51,398 nucleotides of DNA, taken from positions 1 to 51,398 of the forward strand of contig CAZITQ010000036.1 of assembly GCA_964542165.1 (NCBI GenBank), written 5' to 3'. Of this stretch, positions 43,964 through 51,398 are shown in pieces. The translations under genes were made by a program, and so were the position numbers. Position 1 is the stretch's first letter; every line of letters begins with the position of its first letter. This DNA is from CAYTBN01 sp964542165 (lineage in GTDB: Bacteria; Myxococcota_A; UBA796; UBA9615; CAYRNR01). The notes below the pieces were generated by a model, which ran no database searches, was not told the origin of the DNA, and saw only the letters and a program-made list of their open reading frames with translations.

Positions 43964-45107
43964 GGACGACCACGTCCGTGGGGACATCGATGCCCCGTTC
44001 GAGCAGCCAGTTCCGCATGCTGTCCTTGTCCAGGGCCTTCTCGAGGGCCGCGTCGGGGTCCACGACCTCCTCCTCCACCAGCCGCCTCAGGCTGTGGTCC
44101 ATGGCGATCATGCCCAGGGCCTTGCCCTGCTTCACGTAGCTGGAGATCTGGTGGGTCTTGCCCTCGCGGATAAGCGCCGAGAGGGCCGACGATCCGAACA
44201 TCAGCTCCACGGCCGCGACCCGGCCACCCTGTTTGCGGGGCAACAGCTGCTGGGACAGCACGGAACGCAGCACGGCGGCCATCACGCCCCGGATCCCGTC
44301 CTGGTGCTCGGTGGGGAACACGTTGATGATCCGGTCCACCGTCTTGCCCGCCGAGTTGGTGTGCAGGGTGCCGAAGACCAGCAGCCCGGTCTCCGCCGCG
44401 GTCAGGGCCATGTTGATGGTCTCCAGATCCCGCATCTCGCCGATGAGGATGCAGTCCGGGTCCTCCCGCACGGCGGCCTTGAGCGCCTCGGCGAAGGACA
44501 GGGAGTGCTGGCCGATCTCCCGCTGGCTGATCAGGGACTCGTGGTCGTTGTGGACGAACTCGATGGGGTCCTCGATGGTCACGAAGTGCATCGAGTCCCG
44601 GCGGTTCATCGCGTCGATCACCGCCGCGAGGGTGGTGCTCTTGCCCGAACCCGTGGGCCCGGTGACCAGGATCAGCCCGTTGTCGAACTCCGTCAGTCGG
44701 TTGCAGGCCGCCGGGAGCCCGAGCTGGTCGATGCTCATGATCTTGGTGGGGATGATCCGGAACACCGCGCCCATGCCGCGGACCTGCTTGAACAGGTTCA
44801 CCCGGAAGCGCGCGACCCCCGGTACCTCGTACGCGTAGTCACAGTCCCCCTCGGCCAGGTACTGCTTCCACAGCCTCTCGGGGGTGATGGGCTGGATCAG
44901 CCTCAGGAAGTCGTCGTCGTCCAGCACCCGGTACCGGATCGGCTCCAGACGCCCGTGGAGGCGCAGGATCGGCGGCCTGCCCACGGGCATGTGCAGGTCG
45001 GACGCGCCCCGGTCGTTCATCAGCCGCAAGAAGCGATCGATGCGGTTGCTCCCGCCCACCAGGGTGGTGGTGGCGCCGTTCCCCTGCTCGCCGTCGCCGC
45101 TGCTCAC
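43956..45107 (-). CDS. pilT: PilT-like type IV pilus retraction ATPase
   Basis: A protein of 383 aa from GTG 45107, which overlaps the HEAT-PilT stop (GTGA) with AGGAGGACC upstream. The VirB11/PilT ATPase core is complete: N-terminal GASDLHMPVGRPPILRLHG, Walker A GPTGSGKST (150-158), Asp box FVTIEDPIEFVH, Walker B DCILIGEMRD, His box LLVFGTLHTNSAGKTVDRIINVFP and the RGVMAAVLR segment. PilT depolymerises pilin to retract the pilus; retraction powers twitching or social motility. Length is close to the usual 345-380 aa. Confidence 0.9.
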   Translation of the reverse strand: MSSGDGEQGNGATTTLVGGSNRIDRFLRLMNDRGASDLHMPVGRPPILRLHGRLEPIRYRVLDDDDFLRLIQPITPERLWKQYLAEGDCDYAYEVPGVARFRVNLFKQVRGMGAVFRIIPTKIMSIDQLGLPAACNRLTEFDNGLILVTGPTGSGKSTTLAAVIDAMNRRDSMHFVTIEDPIEFVHNDHESLISQREIGQHSLSFAEALKAAVREDPDCILIGEMRDLETINMALTAAETGLLVFGTLHTNSAGKTVDRIINVFPTEHQDGIRGVMAAVLRSVLSQQLLPRKQGGRVAAVELMFGSSALSALIREGKTHQISSYVKQGKALGMIAMDHSLRRLVEEEVVDPDAALEKALDKDSMRNWLLERGIDVPTDVVVHE

Positions 45108-47596
45108 GCCTGGTCCTCCTCGCCCAAGGCCGCCCGGGCGTCGGCGATGAACTTGGGATTGCACAGGGCCTCGAACTCCCCCGGGCTCGTGGCGCGGGTC
45201 CAGGCCAACTCCGGCGTGACCAGACCCGACTCGACCAGGTCCATCAGCGCCACGTCCTGGGTCCGCATCCCCACACGGAATCCCAGCTGCATCAGGTTGG
45301 GGATCTGGTAGGTCTTGTCGTCGCGGACCAGGGACGCCACCGAGAACGTGTTCTTGAGCACCTCGAACATCGCAACCCGGCCGTCGCCGTCCTTGCGGGG
45401 AAGCAGCGCCTGGCAGACCACGTACTTCAGCGTCTCCGACAGGGTCATCCGGACCTGGGGCTGCTCCTCGGGCGGGAAGGCCTTGATCAACCGGTCGATG
45501 GTCTGCACCGCGTTGGTGGTGTGCAGCGTCGCGATCACCAGGTGGCCGGTCTCGGCGGCCATCAGCGCCATGCGGATGGTCTCGGTGTCCCGCATCTCCC
45601 CGACCATGACCACGTCCGGATCCTCCCGCAGGGCGGCGCGGATCGCCCGGCCGAAGGACTCGGTGTGGCTTCCCACCTCCCGCTGGTTGATCAGCGCCGA
45701 CTTGATGGGGTGCACGAACTCGACCGGATCCTCCAGGGTGATGATGTGGACCGGCTTGCTCTCGTTGATCAGATTGATCAGCGCGGTGAGGGTCGTGCTC
45801 TTGCCGCTGCCCGCGGATCCCGATACCACGATGATGCCCTGATGGTAGTCCAGCAGCTCGGTCAGGTGCCCGGGGAGGCGCAGGTCGGCGAACGACGGCG
45901 GCGAGTTGGGGATCACGCGGAAGGCGGCGCAGGGCCCCTTGCGCTGGATGTAGGCGTTCCCCCGGTAGCGGCCCACCTCCTCCACGTAGTGGCAGAAGTC
46001 CACCTCGCCGTTGCGGTTGAGCAGCTGCCGGTGCCGCTCCCCGAGGATGGAGGTGATGGCGCTGCTGGCCGTGCGCGCATCCAGGGGCTTCCACCCCTCC
46101 ATCCGCGTCAGCTTGCCGTGGATCCGGATCAGCGGGGGCTCGCCCACGGTGACGTGCAGGTCGCTGGCGCCCATCTCCCGGGCCTGGGCCAGCAGCCGAT
46201 CGATGGGCCGCTTGAGGTCCCCCGACGCGACCGAGACGCTGTCCTCCTCGATCTCCACCACGTCCAGTTCGAGACGGTCCGCCATCAGCCTCATGGCGTC
46301 CACCGCGTGCTGGCGGACCGCGGTGACCGGGTCCTTGTCGGCCACGTGCTGCAGCAGCTCGTAGCCCTCCTCGCCAGCCAGCCGTCCCAGGGCGCGCACG
46401 ACCTCGACCCGGACCTCCGGCCGGCGATCGGTGAGCAGCCGGGCCAGGGGCTCGATGGCCTGGCGGGAGCCGATCTGCGCCAGCGCATCGATGGACGCCC
46501 AGCGGCAGTCGTCGTCGCCCAGGGCCTTGACCAGGTGGGGCACGGCGCGCGGGTCCTTGAGCCGCCCGAGGGTGTCGCAAGCCGAGATCCGCAGCCACCA
46601 GTCGGGCTCGGCCAACAGCTTGCACACCGGCCCCACCACCCGCGGATCGTCGAATCGCTCGGCCAGCACCAGCGCCATGGTCCGCACCGTCTCGTCGGGG
46701 TGCCCCAGCAGCTTCATCGCCGGTTCGAGGATGTCGTCGCCCAGCGTCAGCAGGGTCTCCATGATCCGGTTGCGCAGCCATCCCACCAGGTTGCGGGCGT
46801 ACTCCAGGACCTCGAGCAGGACCTCCTCGGGGGTGGAGGTGACCAGCAGCAGCTCCACCGCCAGGTGTCGCAGGCCGTCGTCGCCGCCTCCCAGCAACGC
46901 CATCAGGGGCTCGCGGACCAGCTTGGGCTGGTTGACCGCCGCCTCCTTGAGGTAGGCCATGGCCCTCGACCGGCTCACCGCGTCGCCGGCCGACAGCTTC
47001 TCCAGCATCAACTCCAGCACCTGGGAGTCGGGCACGTCCCCCAGCTGCTCGAGGGCGGACTCGGCGACGGTGGGGTCCCGGTCCGCGGCGGCGGTGAGCA
47101 GGACGTCGACGGTGTCCTTGGTCTTCTTGATCATCGCCAGGCGCTGGATCGCCAGCACCCGCGTCGCCGACGGCGCCTCCGCCATCGCCCGCTTCACGTA
47201 CGGCAGGCGTGAATCGCCGGCCAGGGACAGGGCGAAGTCCCAGGCCAGGCGCCGCGTCTGACTCTCCTTGTGGTCGAGCAGATCCTCGAGCCCCTTGGAC
47301 GCGATCCCGGGGGGAATCTTGCTCAGCAGCTGGGAACCCAGGCCGCGGGAAGGGGCGCGGGCGGCGGCGAGCTGGGTCACCAGGTCACGGACGTCGCCCG
47401 CACCGGGATTGCGGACGAAGAGATCGATCCCGGTCTCACGCACGTCCGCGTCCGAGTGGCAGATCAGTACGATCGCCTGGGCCGAGGAGACCTTGGACCG
47501 CCGCACCTCCTCCAGCAGCTGTGCCAGCTCCCGCTTGCTCGCCCAATCCCCCTCGACGATCCGTTGGACGGAGCGGCGCTTTCCGAAAAGGGCCAT
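45104..47596 (-). CDS. HEAT-repeat/PilT ATPase fusion
   Basis: A protein of 830 aa from ATG 47596. Residues 20-445 are HEAT-like alpha solenoid repeats (DPTVAESALEQLGD, DETVRTMALVLAERFDDPRV, WLRISACDTLGRLKDPRAV, RPEVRVEVVRALGRL). A PilT-type ATPase follows: GASDLHVTVGEPPLIRIHG (about 476), Walker A GSAGSGKS (593-600), IITLEDPVEFVH, DVVMVGEMRD and HLVIATLHTTNAVQTIDRLIKAFP. All motifs look intact. HEAT solenoids bind proteins, so this could be a docking or regulatory subunit working with the stand-alone PilT that overlaps it, like a PilU-type partner. I do not know this fusion as a named family. Confidence 0.88.
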   Translation of the reverse strand: MALFGKRRSVQRIVEGDWASKRELAQLLEEVRRSKVSSAQAIVLICHSDADVRETGIDLFVRNPGAGDVRDLVTQLAAARAPSRGLGSQLLSKIPPGIASKGLEDLLDHKESQTRRLAWDFALSLAGDSRLPYVKRAMAEAPSATRVLAIQRLAMIKKTKDTVDVLLTAAADRDPTVAESALEQLGDVPDSQVLELMLEKLSAGDAVSRSRAMAYLKEAAVNQPKLVREPLMALLGGGDDGLRHLAVELLLVTSTPEEVLLEVLEYARNLVGWLRNRIMETLLTLGDDILEPAMKLLGHPDETVRTMALVLAERFDDPRVVGPVCKLLAEPDWWLRISACDTLGRLKDPRAVPHLVKALGDDDCRWASIDALAQIGSRQAIEPLARLLTDRRPEVRVEVVRALGRLAGEEGYELLQHVADKDPVTAVRQHAVDAMRLMADRLELDVVEIEEDSVSVASGDLKRPIDRLLAQAREMGASDLHVTVGEPPLIRIHGKLTRMEGWKPLDARTASSAITSILGERHRQLLNRNGEVDFCHYVEEVGRYRGNAYIQRKGPCAAFRVIPNSPPSFADLRLPGHLTELLDYHQGIIVVSGSAGSGKSTTLTALINLINESKPVHIITLEDPVEFVHPIKSALINQREVGSHTESFGRAIRAALREDPDVVMVGEMRDTETIRMALMAAETGHLVIATLHTTNAVQTIDRLIKAFPPEEQPQVRMTLSETLKYVVCQALLPRKDGDGRVAMFEVLKNTFSVASLVRDDKTYQIPNLMQLGFRVGMRTQDVALMDLVESGLVTPELAWTRATSPGEFEALCNPKFIADARAALGEEDQA

Positions 47597-47730
47597 CGCA
47601 CGCTCTCCCGTCGCGTTCAGTCTGCGGTCCCGGGATCCGATGCGCCAGTATGCCACGGGCCTGGACGGGGTCTCCAGGCCCCGATTGACCGGGATCGACC
47701 GCCATCCCTATGATCACCGGGAGGATGGCC

Positions 47731-48681
47731 ATGCCGCCGCCGGAGGAGGGACCTTTCTCCCGCTCGATCCCGCCCTCACGTCAGCGGGGGGGGCCGTCCC
47801 GCGCGTCACGCGCGATCCGGCTCGTCCTGCTCTCGGTCGCCCTCGTGTTCGTGGGCTGGACCGTCTTTCAGCTCTACCAGTCCTGCGGCACCACCCTGGA
47901 ACAGGCCAGCGACGCCCCCACGGCACCGGAGATCGGCGCCCGGGGCGAGAGCGCTTCGGGGTACGGGGATCTGGACCCGGCCTTCGTGGCGTCCGCCGCG
48001 GGACACACCCTGATCGTCACCGACGCCACCGGCAACCGGTACATCCAGCGACACGCACACAAGGGTGCCGTTCGCGCCCTGGCACTGAGCACGCGGGCCC
48101 ATTACCTGGCCACCGGTGACGGGGATGGCGGCGTGCGTATCTGGACCGTGGCCTACCTGGGCCTGTCCACGGACAAGCCGGTGCTGGTGAACGAGATCCG
48201 GGGATCGCTGACCTCCATCGATGCCATGACCTTCAGTCAGGACGAGCGCTACCTGATCGTCGTGGGTGACGGGGACGCGGCCGTCGATCTGTGGGACGTG
48301 GAGTCGGGAGAACTCCTGCAGACCCTGGCGGTGGAGGACTTCCGACCGGGCAACACCGAGTCCTACATCCTCCGCCTCCACCTGGCCACCGACGGCAAGG
48401 TGCTGGGCAAGACCCTGGCCGCAGCGGTCTTCGAGTACGTCCCCGGCGCAGGCGGGGCGCCGGAACAGCTGCCGGTACTGATGGACAACGTCAGCGGCGA
48501 CGTGGTGCGGTACCAGGGCGGCCCGGAGCGGGGCCGGTTCAACCCGTCCAAGAGCCTCAGCTGGAACCCCGGGGGGCGCTACTGGGGCTACGCCGAGGGC
48601 AGCGAGATCCTGATCTGGAAGCTCTGTCCCACCGGCCAGTGCAAACAGGTCGAGGTCGACGGACGGCGCTACCTCGAGTAA
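47731..48681 (+). CDS. Membrane-anchored WD40-like beta-propeller protein
   Basis: A protein of 316 aa from ATG 47731, with GGGAGG six bases upstream; ATG 47710 and 47725 are possible. A single N-terminal membrane helix (IRLVLLSVALVFVGWTVFQLYQ) anchors it, followed by a Cys at about 52. The rest has WD40-type strands: HKGAVRALALSTRAHYLATGDGDGGVRIWTV, SIDAMTFSQDERYLIVVGDGDAAVDLWDVESGELLQTL and LSWNPGGRYWGYAEGSEILIWKL. That makes about four to five visible blades, so the propeller may be incomplete. The gene is divergent from HEAT-PilT with 134 bp between. Confidence 0.75.
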   Translation: MPPPEEGPFSRSIPPSRQRGGPSRASRAIRLVLLSVALVFVGWTVFQLYQSCGTTLEQASDAPTAPEIGARGESASGYGDLDPAFVASAAGHTLIVTDATGNRYIQRHAHKGAVRALALSTRAHYLATGDGDGGVRIWTVAYLGLSTDKPVLVNEIRGSLTSIDAMTFSQDERYLIVVGDGDAAVDLWDVESGELLQTLAVEDFRPGNTESYILRLHLATDGKVLGKTLAAAVFEYVPGAGGAPEQLPVLMDNVSGDVVRYQGGPERGRFNPSKSLSWNPGGRYWGYAEGSEILIWKLCPTGQCKQVEVDGRRYLE

Positions 48682-48755
48682 CGCAGACGGGCGCAGCCCG
48701 CTGCGTTCCTCGGCAGGATTGCTGCAGTCGACGCTGGGCGTCGCAGCAGAATCCT
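48682..48755 (+). repeat. 74-bp two-hairpin dispersed element, copy 2
   Basis: It begins at the first base after the WD40 gene stop. The first hairpin (48681-48706) has stems ACGCAG/CTGCGT and CGGGC/GCCCG with one bulged A and a GCA loop. The second, imperfect palindrome runs AGGATT to AATCCT (48715-48755). It matches the element after the sulfatase gene at 61 of 74 positions, ungapped. Confidence 0.75.
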
Positions 48756-48836
48756 ACCGTGCGGTGTGCGGGCTCTCGGGCGCTGGGCGTCGCAGCAGAA
48801 TCCTACCGTGCGGTGTGCGGGCTCTCGGGCGCTGGG
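48732..48836 (+). repeat. 49-bp tandem repeat, 2.1 copies
   Basis: Units 48732-48780 and 48781-48829 are identical; CGCTGGG at 48830-48836 begins a third. The unit starts inside the second palindrome of the 74-bp element, so the 3' half of that element plus flank has been duplicated. Confidence 0.85.
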
Positions 48837-48903
48837 CTACGTGGAGTAGTCGGCCGGTGGTCCGTTTGAGCCCGCCGTTGCTCCCGAGTACGATGCGAGG
48901 GCC

Positions 48904-49842
48904 GTGCCCGAGCTACCCGACATCGAGGTCTACCTTCACGCCCTCCGTCCCCGCGTGACCGGGGAGGTCCTGGAGGGCGTCCGGCTGGTCAGCCCCTTCC
49001 TGTTGCGGTCGGTGGAGCCCCCCCTCGGCGACACGTTCGGCAGACGGGTGAACGCCGTCCGGCGGCTGGGCAAGCGGATCGTGCTCGACCTCGAGGGCGA
49101 CCTCTTCGTGGTGCTCCACCTGATGGTGGCCGGCCGGCTGCGTTGGCAGAAGCCGGGTGCGAAGGTGCCGCGGGGCCGGGGGCTGGCGGCCTTCGACTTC
49201 GCCGGCGGCGCCCTGATGCTCACCGAGGCGAGCAAGAAGAAGCGCGCGCGCCTGCACGTCGTGCGCGGGGAGGCCGCGCTGGCCGACCACGACCCGGGCG
49301 GGCTCGAGGTCCTGGAGGCCGACCTCGGCGGGTTTGGCGATGCCCTGCGGCGCGAGAACCACACGGTCAAGCGCGCGCTCACCGATCCCCGCCTCTTCGG
49401 CGGCATCGGAAACGCCTACTCGGACGAGATCCTCCATCGCGCGAGGATGTCGCCCTTCAAGCAGACCTCGCGGCTGGGCGACGGGGAGGTGGCCCGGCTG
49501 TACGAGGCCACCCGGGACACGCTGACCGAGTGGACCCGGCGGCTGATGGACGAGGTGGGGGACGGCTTCCCCGACAAGGTGACCGCCTTCCGCGCCGAGA
49601 TGGCGGTGCACGGCCGACACCGCGAACCGTGTCCGGTCTGCGGCGCGCCGGTCCAGCGGATCCGTTACGCGGAGAACGAGGCCAACTACTGTGCTCCCTG
49701 CCAGACCGGAGGCAAGCTGCTGGCGGACCGGGCCCTGTCCCGCCTGCTGAAGAAGGACTGGCCGAGGAGCATCGAGGAGCTGGAGCAACACATGACCGAG
49801 CGCCGCGGTGGCGGCGACGGTGTGCGAGGGAAACGGCGATGA
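48904..49842 (+). CDS. Formamidopyrimidine/endonuclease VIII-family DNA glycosylase
   Basis: A protein of 312 aa starting at GTG 48904; after Met removal Pro1 and Glu2 (PELPDIE) supply the catalytic imino and acid groups. Also seen are LHLMVAGRL, KRALTDPRLFGGIGNAYSDEIL (helix-two-turn-helix), and the zinc finger CPVCGAP and CAPC near residues 244-265. It excises oxidised bases by beta,delta elimination. The basic tail continues past the usual end (RRGGGDGVRGKRR). The stop overlaps the next start (ATGA). Whether it is Fpg or Nei type cannot be fixed from motifs alone. Confidence 0.9.
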   Translation: MPELPDIEVYLHALRPRVTGEVLEGVRLVSPFLLRSVEPPLGDTFGRRVNAVRRLGKRIVLDLEGDLFVVLHLMVAGRLRWQKPGAKVPRGRGLAAFDFAGGALMLTEASKKKRARLHVVRGEAALADHDPGGLEVLEADLGGFGDALRRENHTVKRALTDPRLFGGIGNAYSDEILHRARMSPFKQTSRLGDGEVARLYEATRDTLTEWTRRLMDEVGDGFPDKVTAFRAEMAVHGRHREPCPVCGAPVQRIRYAENEANYCAPCQTGGKLLADRALSRLLKKDWPRSIEELEQHMTERRGGGDGVRGKRR

Positions 49843-51077
49843 GCAAGGTCGAACGGATCGAGCTGTACCACGTGGACGTCCCCCTGGATGCCCCCTTCTT
49901 CCCCTCCTGGATCCCGGGGTACCCCCAGACCAGCGTGCGCTACACGCTGATCCGGCTGCGCACGGACGACGGCCTGGAGGGCATCAGCGCGGGCACGGCC
50001 TTCAGCCGCGAGCGCGAGGGCCTCGGCGATCTGCTGGGCGGGTTCCTGCTGGGGGTCGAGGCCACCGACATGGACCGGGTGCGCAAGCGGTTGCGGGAGG
50101 CCTCGTATCTGGGCTGGCGCAACTGGTGGCTGGAGTGTGCGTTCTGGGATCTGATCGGGAAGAAGGAGGGCAAGCCGGTCTACAAGCTGCTCCAGGAGGA
50201 GGAGCGGACCGTGGATCGGGTCCCGATCTACGCGTCTTCGGGCGAGATCCGAGACATCGCCGGGCGCCGGCCCTACCTGGACCGGATCCGGGAGATGGGG
50301 ATCAAGGCGGTCAAGATCCGGGTCAAGGACCCCGAGCGCCGGGACGACGTGACCATCCTACGCCGCTGCCGGGAGGAGCTCGGGGACGACTACGTGCTCG
50401 GCGTGGACGCCAACCAGGGGTGGCCGGTGTCGCTGATCGACCCGACCCCCCCCTGGGACCTGGAGTACGCCACGGAGTTCGGAAAGGCCTGCGACGACCT
50501 GGGGATCGCCTGGATCGAGGAGCCACTGTACATGCACGACTGGGACGGCATGGCGGCCTTGCGCAAGGCGGTCAAGACGCCCATCTCCGGAGGGGAACTC
50601 CACGGGGACTGGCACGAGGTGCGGCCCCTTTTCGAGCACGAGTGCCTGGACAAGTACCAGCCGGACGCCACGTTCTGTGGCGGACTCACCGTGGCCAAGC
50701 AGGTGATGGAGGCGTGCCGCGAGCGGGGGCTGGAGTTCTCGCCGCACACCTGGTCCAACGGGATCGGGCTGATGATCAACCTCCATGCCTTCGCCGCGTG
50801 GGAGGGCAAGGAATACCTGGAGTACCCCTTCGATCCCCCGGGCTGGATCCCCGAAAAGCGCGACGGCGTGATGCAGACCGTGTCGGTCAACGGCGACGGC
50901 ACCGTGGACGTACCCCAGGAGCCGGGCCTGGGGATCCACCTCGACGAGCGGGCGCTGAAGAGGTACGGTCGCCGCTTCTACGTGGCCACGCCCCTGCGGC
51001 TGGCCATCCGGACCATCCGGGAGAAGGGTCTCAAGACCGCCCTGGAACTGAAGAAGAAGAAGGAAGCCGCAAAGTGA
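49839..51077 (+). CDS. Mandelate racemase/muconate lactonizing (enolase superfamily) enzyme
   Basis: A protein of 412 aa from ATG 49839, overlapping the glycosylase stop. Features: N-terminal capping domain; the KxK position reads Lys159-Ile-Arg161 (VKIRVK), a KxR form; metal ligands Asp190 (GVDANQGW), Glu227 (WIEEPLYM) and Glu253 (GGELHGD); and His303 in SPHTWSNGIGL as acid/base. Such enzymes take a proton from the carbon next to a carboxylate and are usually racemases, cycloisomerases or acid-sugar dehydratases. The KxR form and a lone His hint at a dehydratase, but the substrate is unknown. The C-terminus is Lys-rich. Confidence 0.88.
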   Translation: MSKVERIELYHVDVPLDAPFFPSWIPGYPQTSVRYTLIRLRTDDGLEGISAGTAFSREREGLGDLLGGFLLGVEATDMDRVRKRLREASYLGWRNWWLECAFWDLIGKKEGKPVYKLLQEEERTVDRVPIYASSGEIRDIAGRRPYLDRIREMGIKAVKIRVKDPERRDDVTILRRCREELGDDYVLGVDANQGWPVSLIDPTPPWDLEYATEFGKACDDLGIAWIEEPLYMHDWDGMAALRKAVKTPISGGELHGDWHEVRPLFEHECLDKYQPDATFCGGLTVAKQVMEACRERGLEFSPHTWSNGIGLMINLHAFAAWEGKEYLEYPFDPPGWIPEKRDGVMQTVSVNGDGTVDVPQEPGLGIHLDERALKRYGRRFYVATPLRLAIRTIREKGLKTALELKKKKEAAK

Positions 51078-51083
51078 GGAATA

Positions 51084-51111
51084 GGCGTCGGGCGTCAGGC
51101 GTCAGGCGTCA
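51084..51111 (+). repeat. Heptamer array GGCGTCA x4
   Basis: Four adjacent 7-bp units: GGCGTCG, then three GGCGTCA (51084-51111), 6 bp after the enolase-family stop. On the other strand it reads as GCCTGAC repeats, one base different from the array at 51238. Confidence 0.8.
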
Positions 51112-51171
51112 GGAAGAAGCCAAGCCATTCCTGATGGATGTCGAGCGACAGCGAGACGACCACTTGCCTGA

Positions 51172-51229
51172 NNNNNNNNNNCCCACCCCCCCACGCCTCT
51201 GGTGGTGTGGGGCCCCCCCCCCCCCCCCC
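51172..51229. other. Assembly gap with C homopolymer
   Basis: Ten N (51172-51181) and a 17-C run (51213-51229). The same 15 bp, CGACCACTTGCCTGA, lies on both sides (51157-51171 and 51229-51243), so the two contig ends overlap and the bases between them may be spurious. Confidence 0.85.
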
Positions 51230-51237
51230 GACCACTT

Positions 51238-51265
51238 GCCTGAAGCCTGAAGCCTGGATCCTGAA
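51238..51265 (+). repeat. Heptamer array GCCTGAA x4
   Basis: Units GCCTGAA (51238-51244 and 51245-51251), GCCTGGA and TCCTGAA (to 51265). With the 51084 array it forms a weak inverted pair across the gap, in the intergenic space before the lipoprotein gene. Confidence 0.7.
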
Positions 51266-51309
51266 GCCTTCCGGGCCCGAGGCCCGGTTTCGAGCGAGGA
51301 GACGACCCC

Positions 51310-51398
51310 ATGAGTCACCGCATCCTGGTCCTGTTGCTCGGAGCCCTGTTCCTGGCGTCCACCGGGTGCCCCCCGCCGGAGCCAGACGACGACGACGA
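51310..51398 (+). CDS. Lipoprotein start, truncated by window end
   Basis: The ATG at 51310 follows CGAGGAGA. The 29 visible codons give a signal peptide (MSHRILVLLLGALFLASTGC), lipobox ASTGC, then PPPEPDDDDD. It is the same GC-P plus poly-Asp start as in other lipoproteins of this window. The mature protein lies outside, so no function can be given. Confidence 0.8.
   Translation, partial: MSHRILVLLLGALFLASTGCPPPEPDDDD

Noticed and set aside
48829..48849. ALGYVE-stop reading like a sulfatase C-terminus in the 48.8-kb intergenic space
   Set aside because: Only six codons, partly made by the tandem repeat unit; similarity is within chance.

Overview
The window is a very GC-rich bacterial fragment with tightly packed genes. 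It looks like an environmental relative of the Myxococcota / former Deltaproteobacteria. The evidence is compositional and family-based: many outer-surface lipoproteins with poly-Asp linkers, MopE-like Cys/Asp repeats, two MYXO-CTERM-like C-terminal sorting tails, an AgmX/PglI-like lipoprotein, PilT ATPases, PilZ and HDOD proteins, and an intact oleABCD long-chain olefin cluster. No rRNA, tRNA, CRISPR array, transposase or phage gene was recognised. Three 10-N gaps (26507-26516, 26897-26906, 51172-51181) sit beside G or C homopolymers, so sequence near them is unreliable.

Layout. 1-3300: the end of a large MopE-like surface protein, then an AraC/GyrI-type regulator. 3300-9920 (minus strand): an HDOD protein, a pentapeptide-repeat/K+-channel fusion, then oleA-oleB-oleC-oleD with ATGA overlaps at the oleB-oleC and oleC-oleD junctions. 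10100-17620: secreted and lipoprotein genes of unknown role, a subtilisin-like protease, a YchJ-like protein and a small conserved cytoplasmic protein. 17900-23400: a membrane sulfatase, a 676-aa protein with nucleotidyltransferase-like motifs, and a serpin lipoprotein with Asp at its predicted cleavage position. 23400-26360 (minus): a thiol-redox operon made of VKOR-DsbA fusion, OmpA-like, TlpA-like and AgmX/PglI-like proteins. 26600-31540 (minus): a small acidic Cys protein, a B12-binding radical SAM enzyme, a frameshifted lipoprotein, a PHP hydrolase, a cyclophilin and a crotonase. 31730-36860: a small basic protein, a PilZ protein, an M1-like peptidase, a secreted protein of unknown role, an FGE-domain lipoprotein and a Cys-rich lipoprotein. 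37000-39330: two tandem paralogous dynamin/Era-like GTPases. 39360-47600 (minus): a PAS-kinase-receiver hybrid, lipoproteins, an arylsulfotransferase-like lipoprotein, PilT and a HEAT-repeat/PilT fusion. 47730-51400: a WD40-like protein, Fpg/Nei glycosylase, an enolase-superfamily enzyme and the start of another lipoprotein.

The most interesting signals are: (i) a 74-bp two-hairpin element directly after the stop codons of two unrelated genes, 61/74 identical without gaps; (ii) a recurring lipoprotein start, Gly-Cys-Pro followed by runs of Asp, in five proteins of this one window, which may be a sorting signal; (iii) the paired GTPases; (iv) the serpin with an acidic reactive loop; and (v) the HEAT-PilT/PilT pair. 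Functions below come from reading motifs; no database search was possible.
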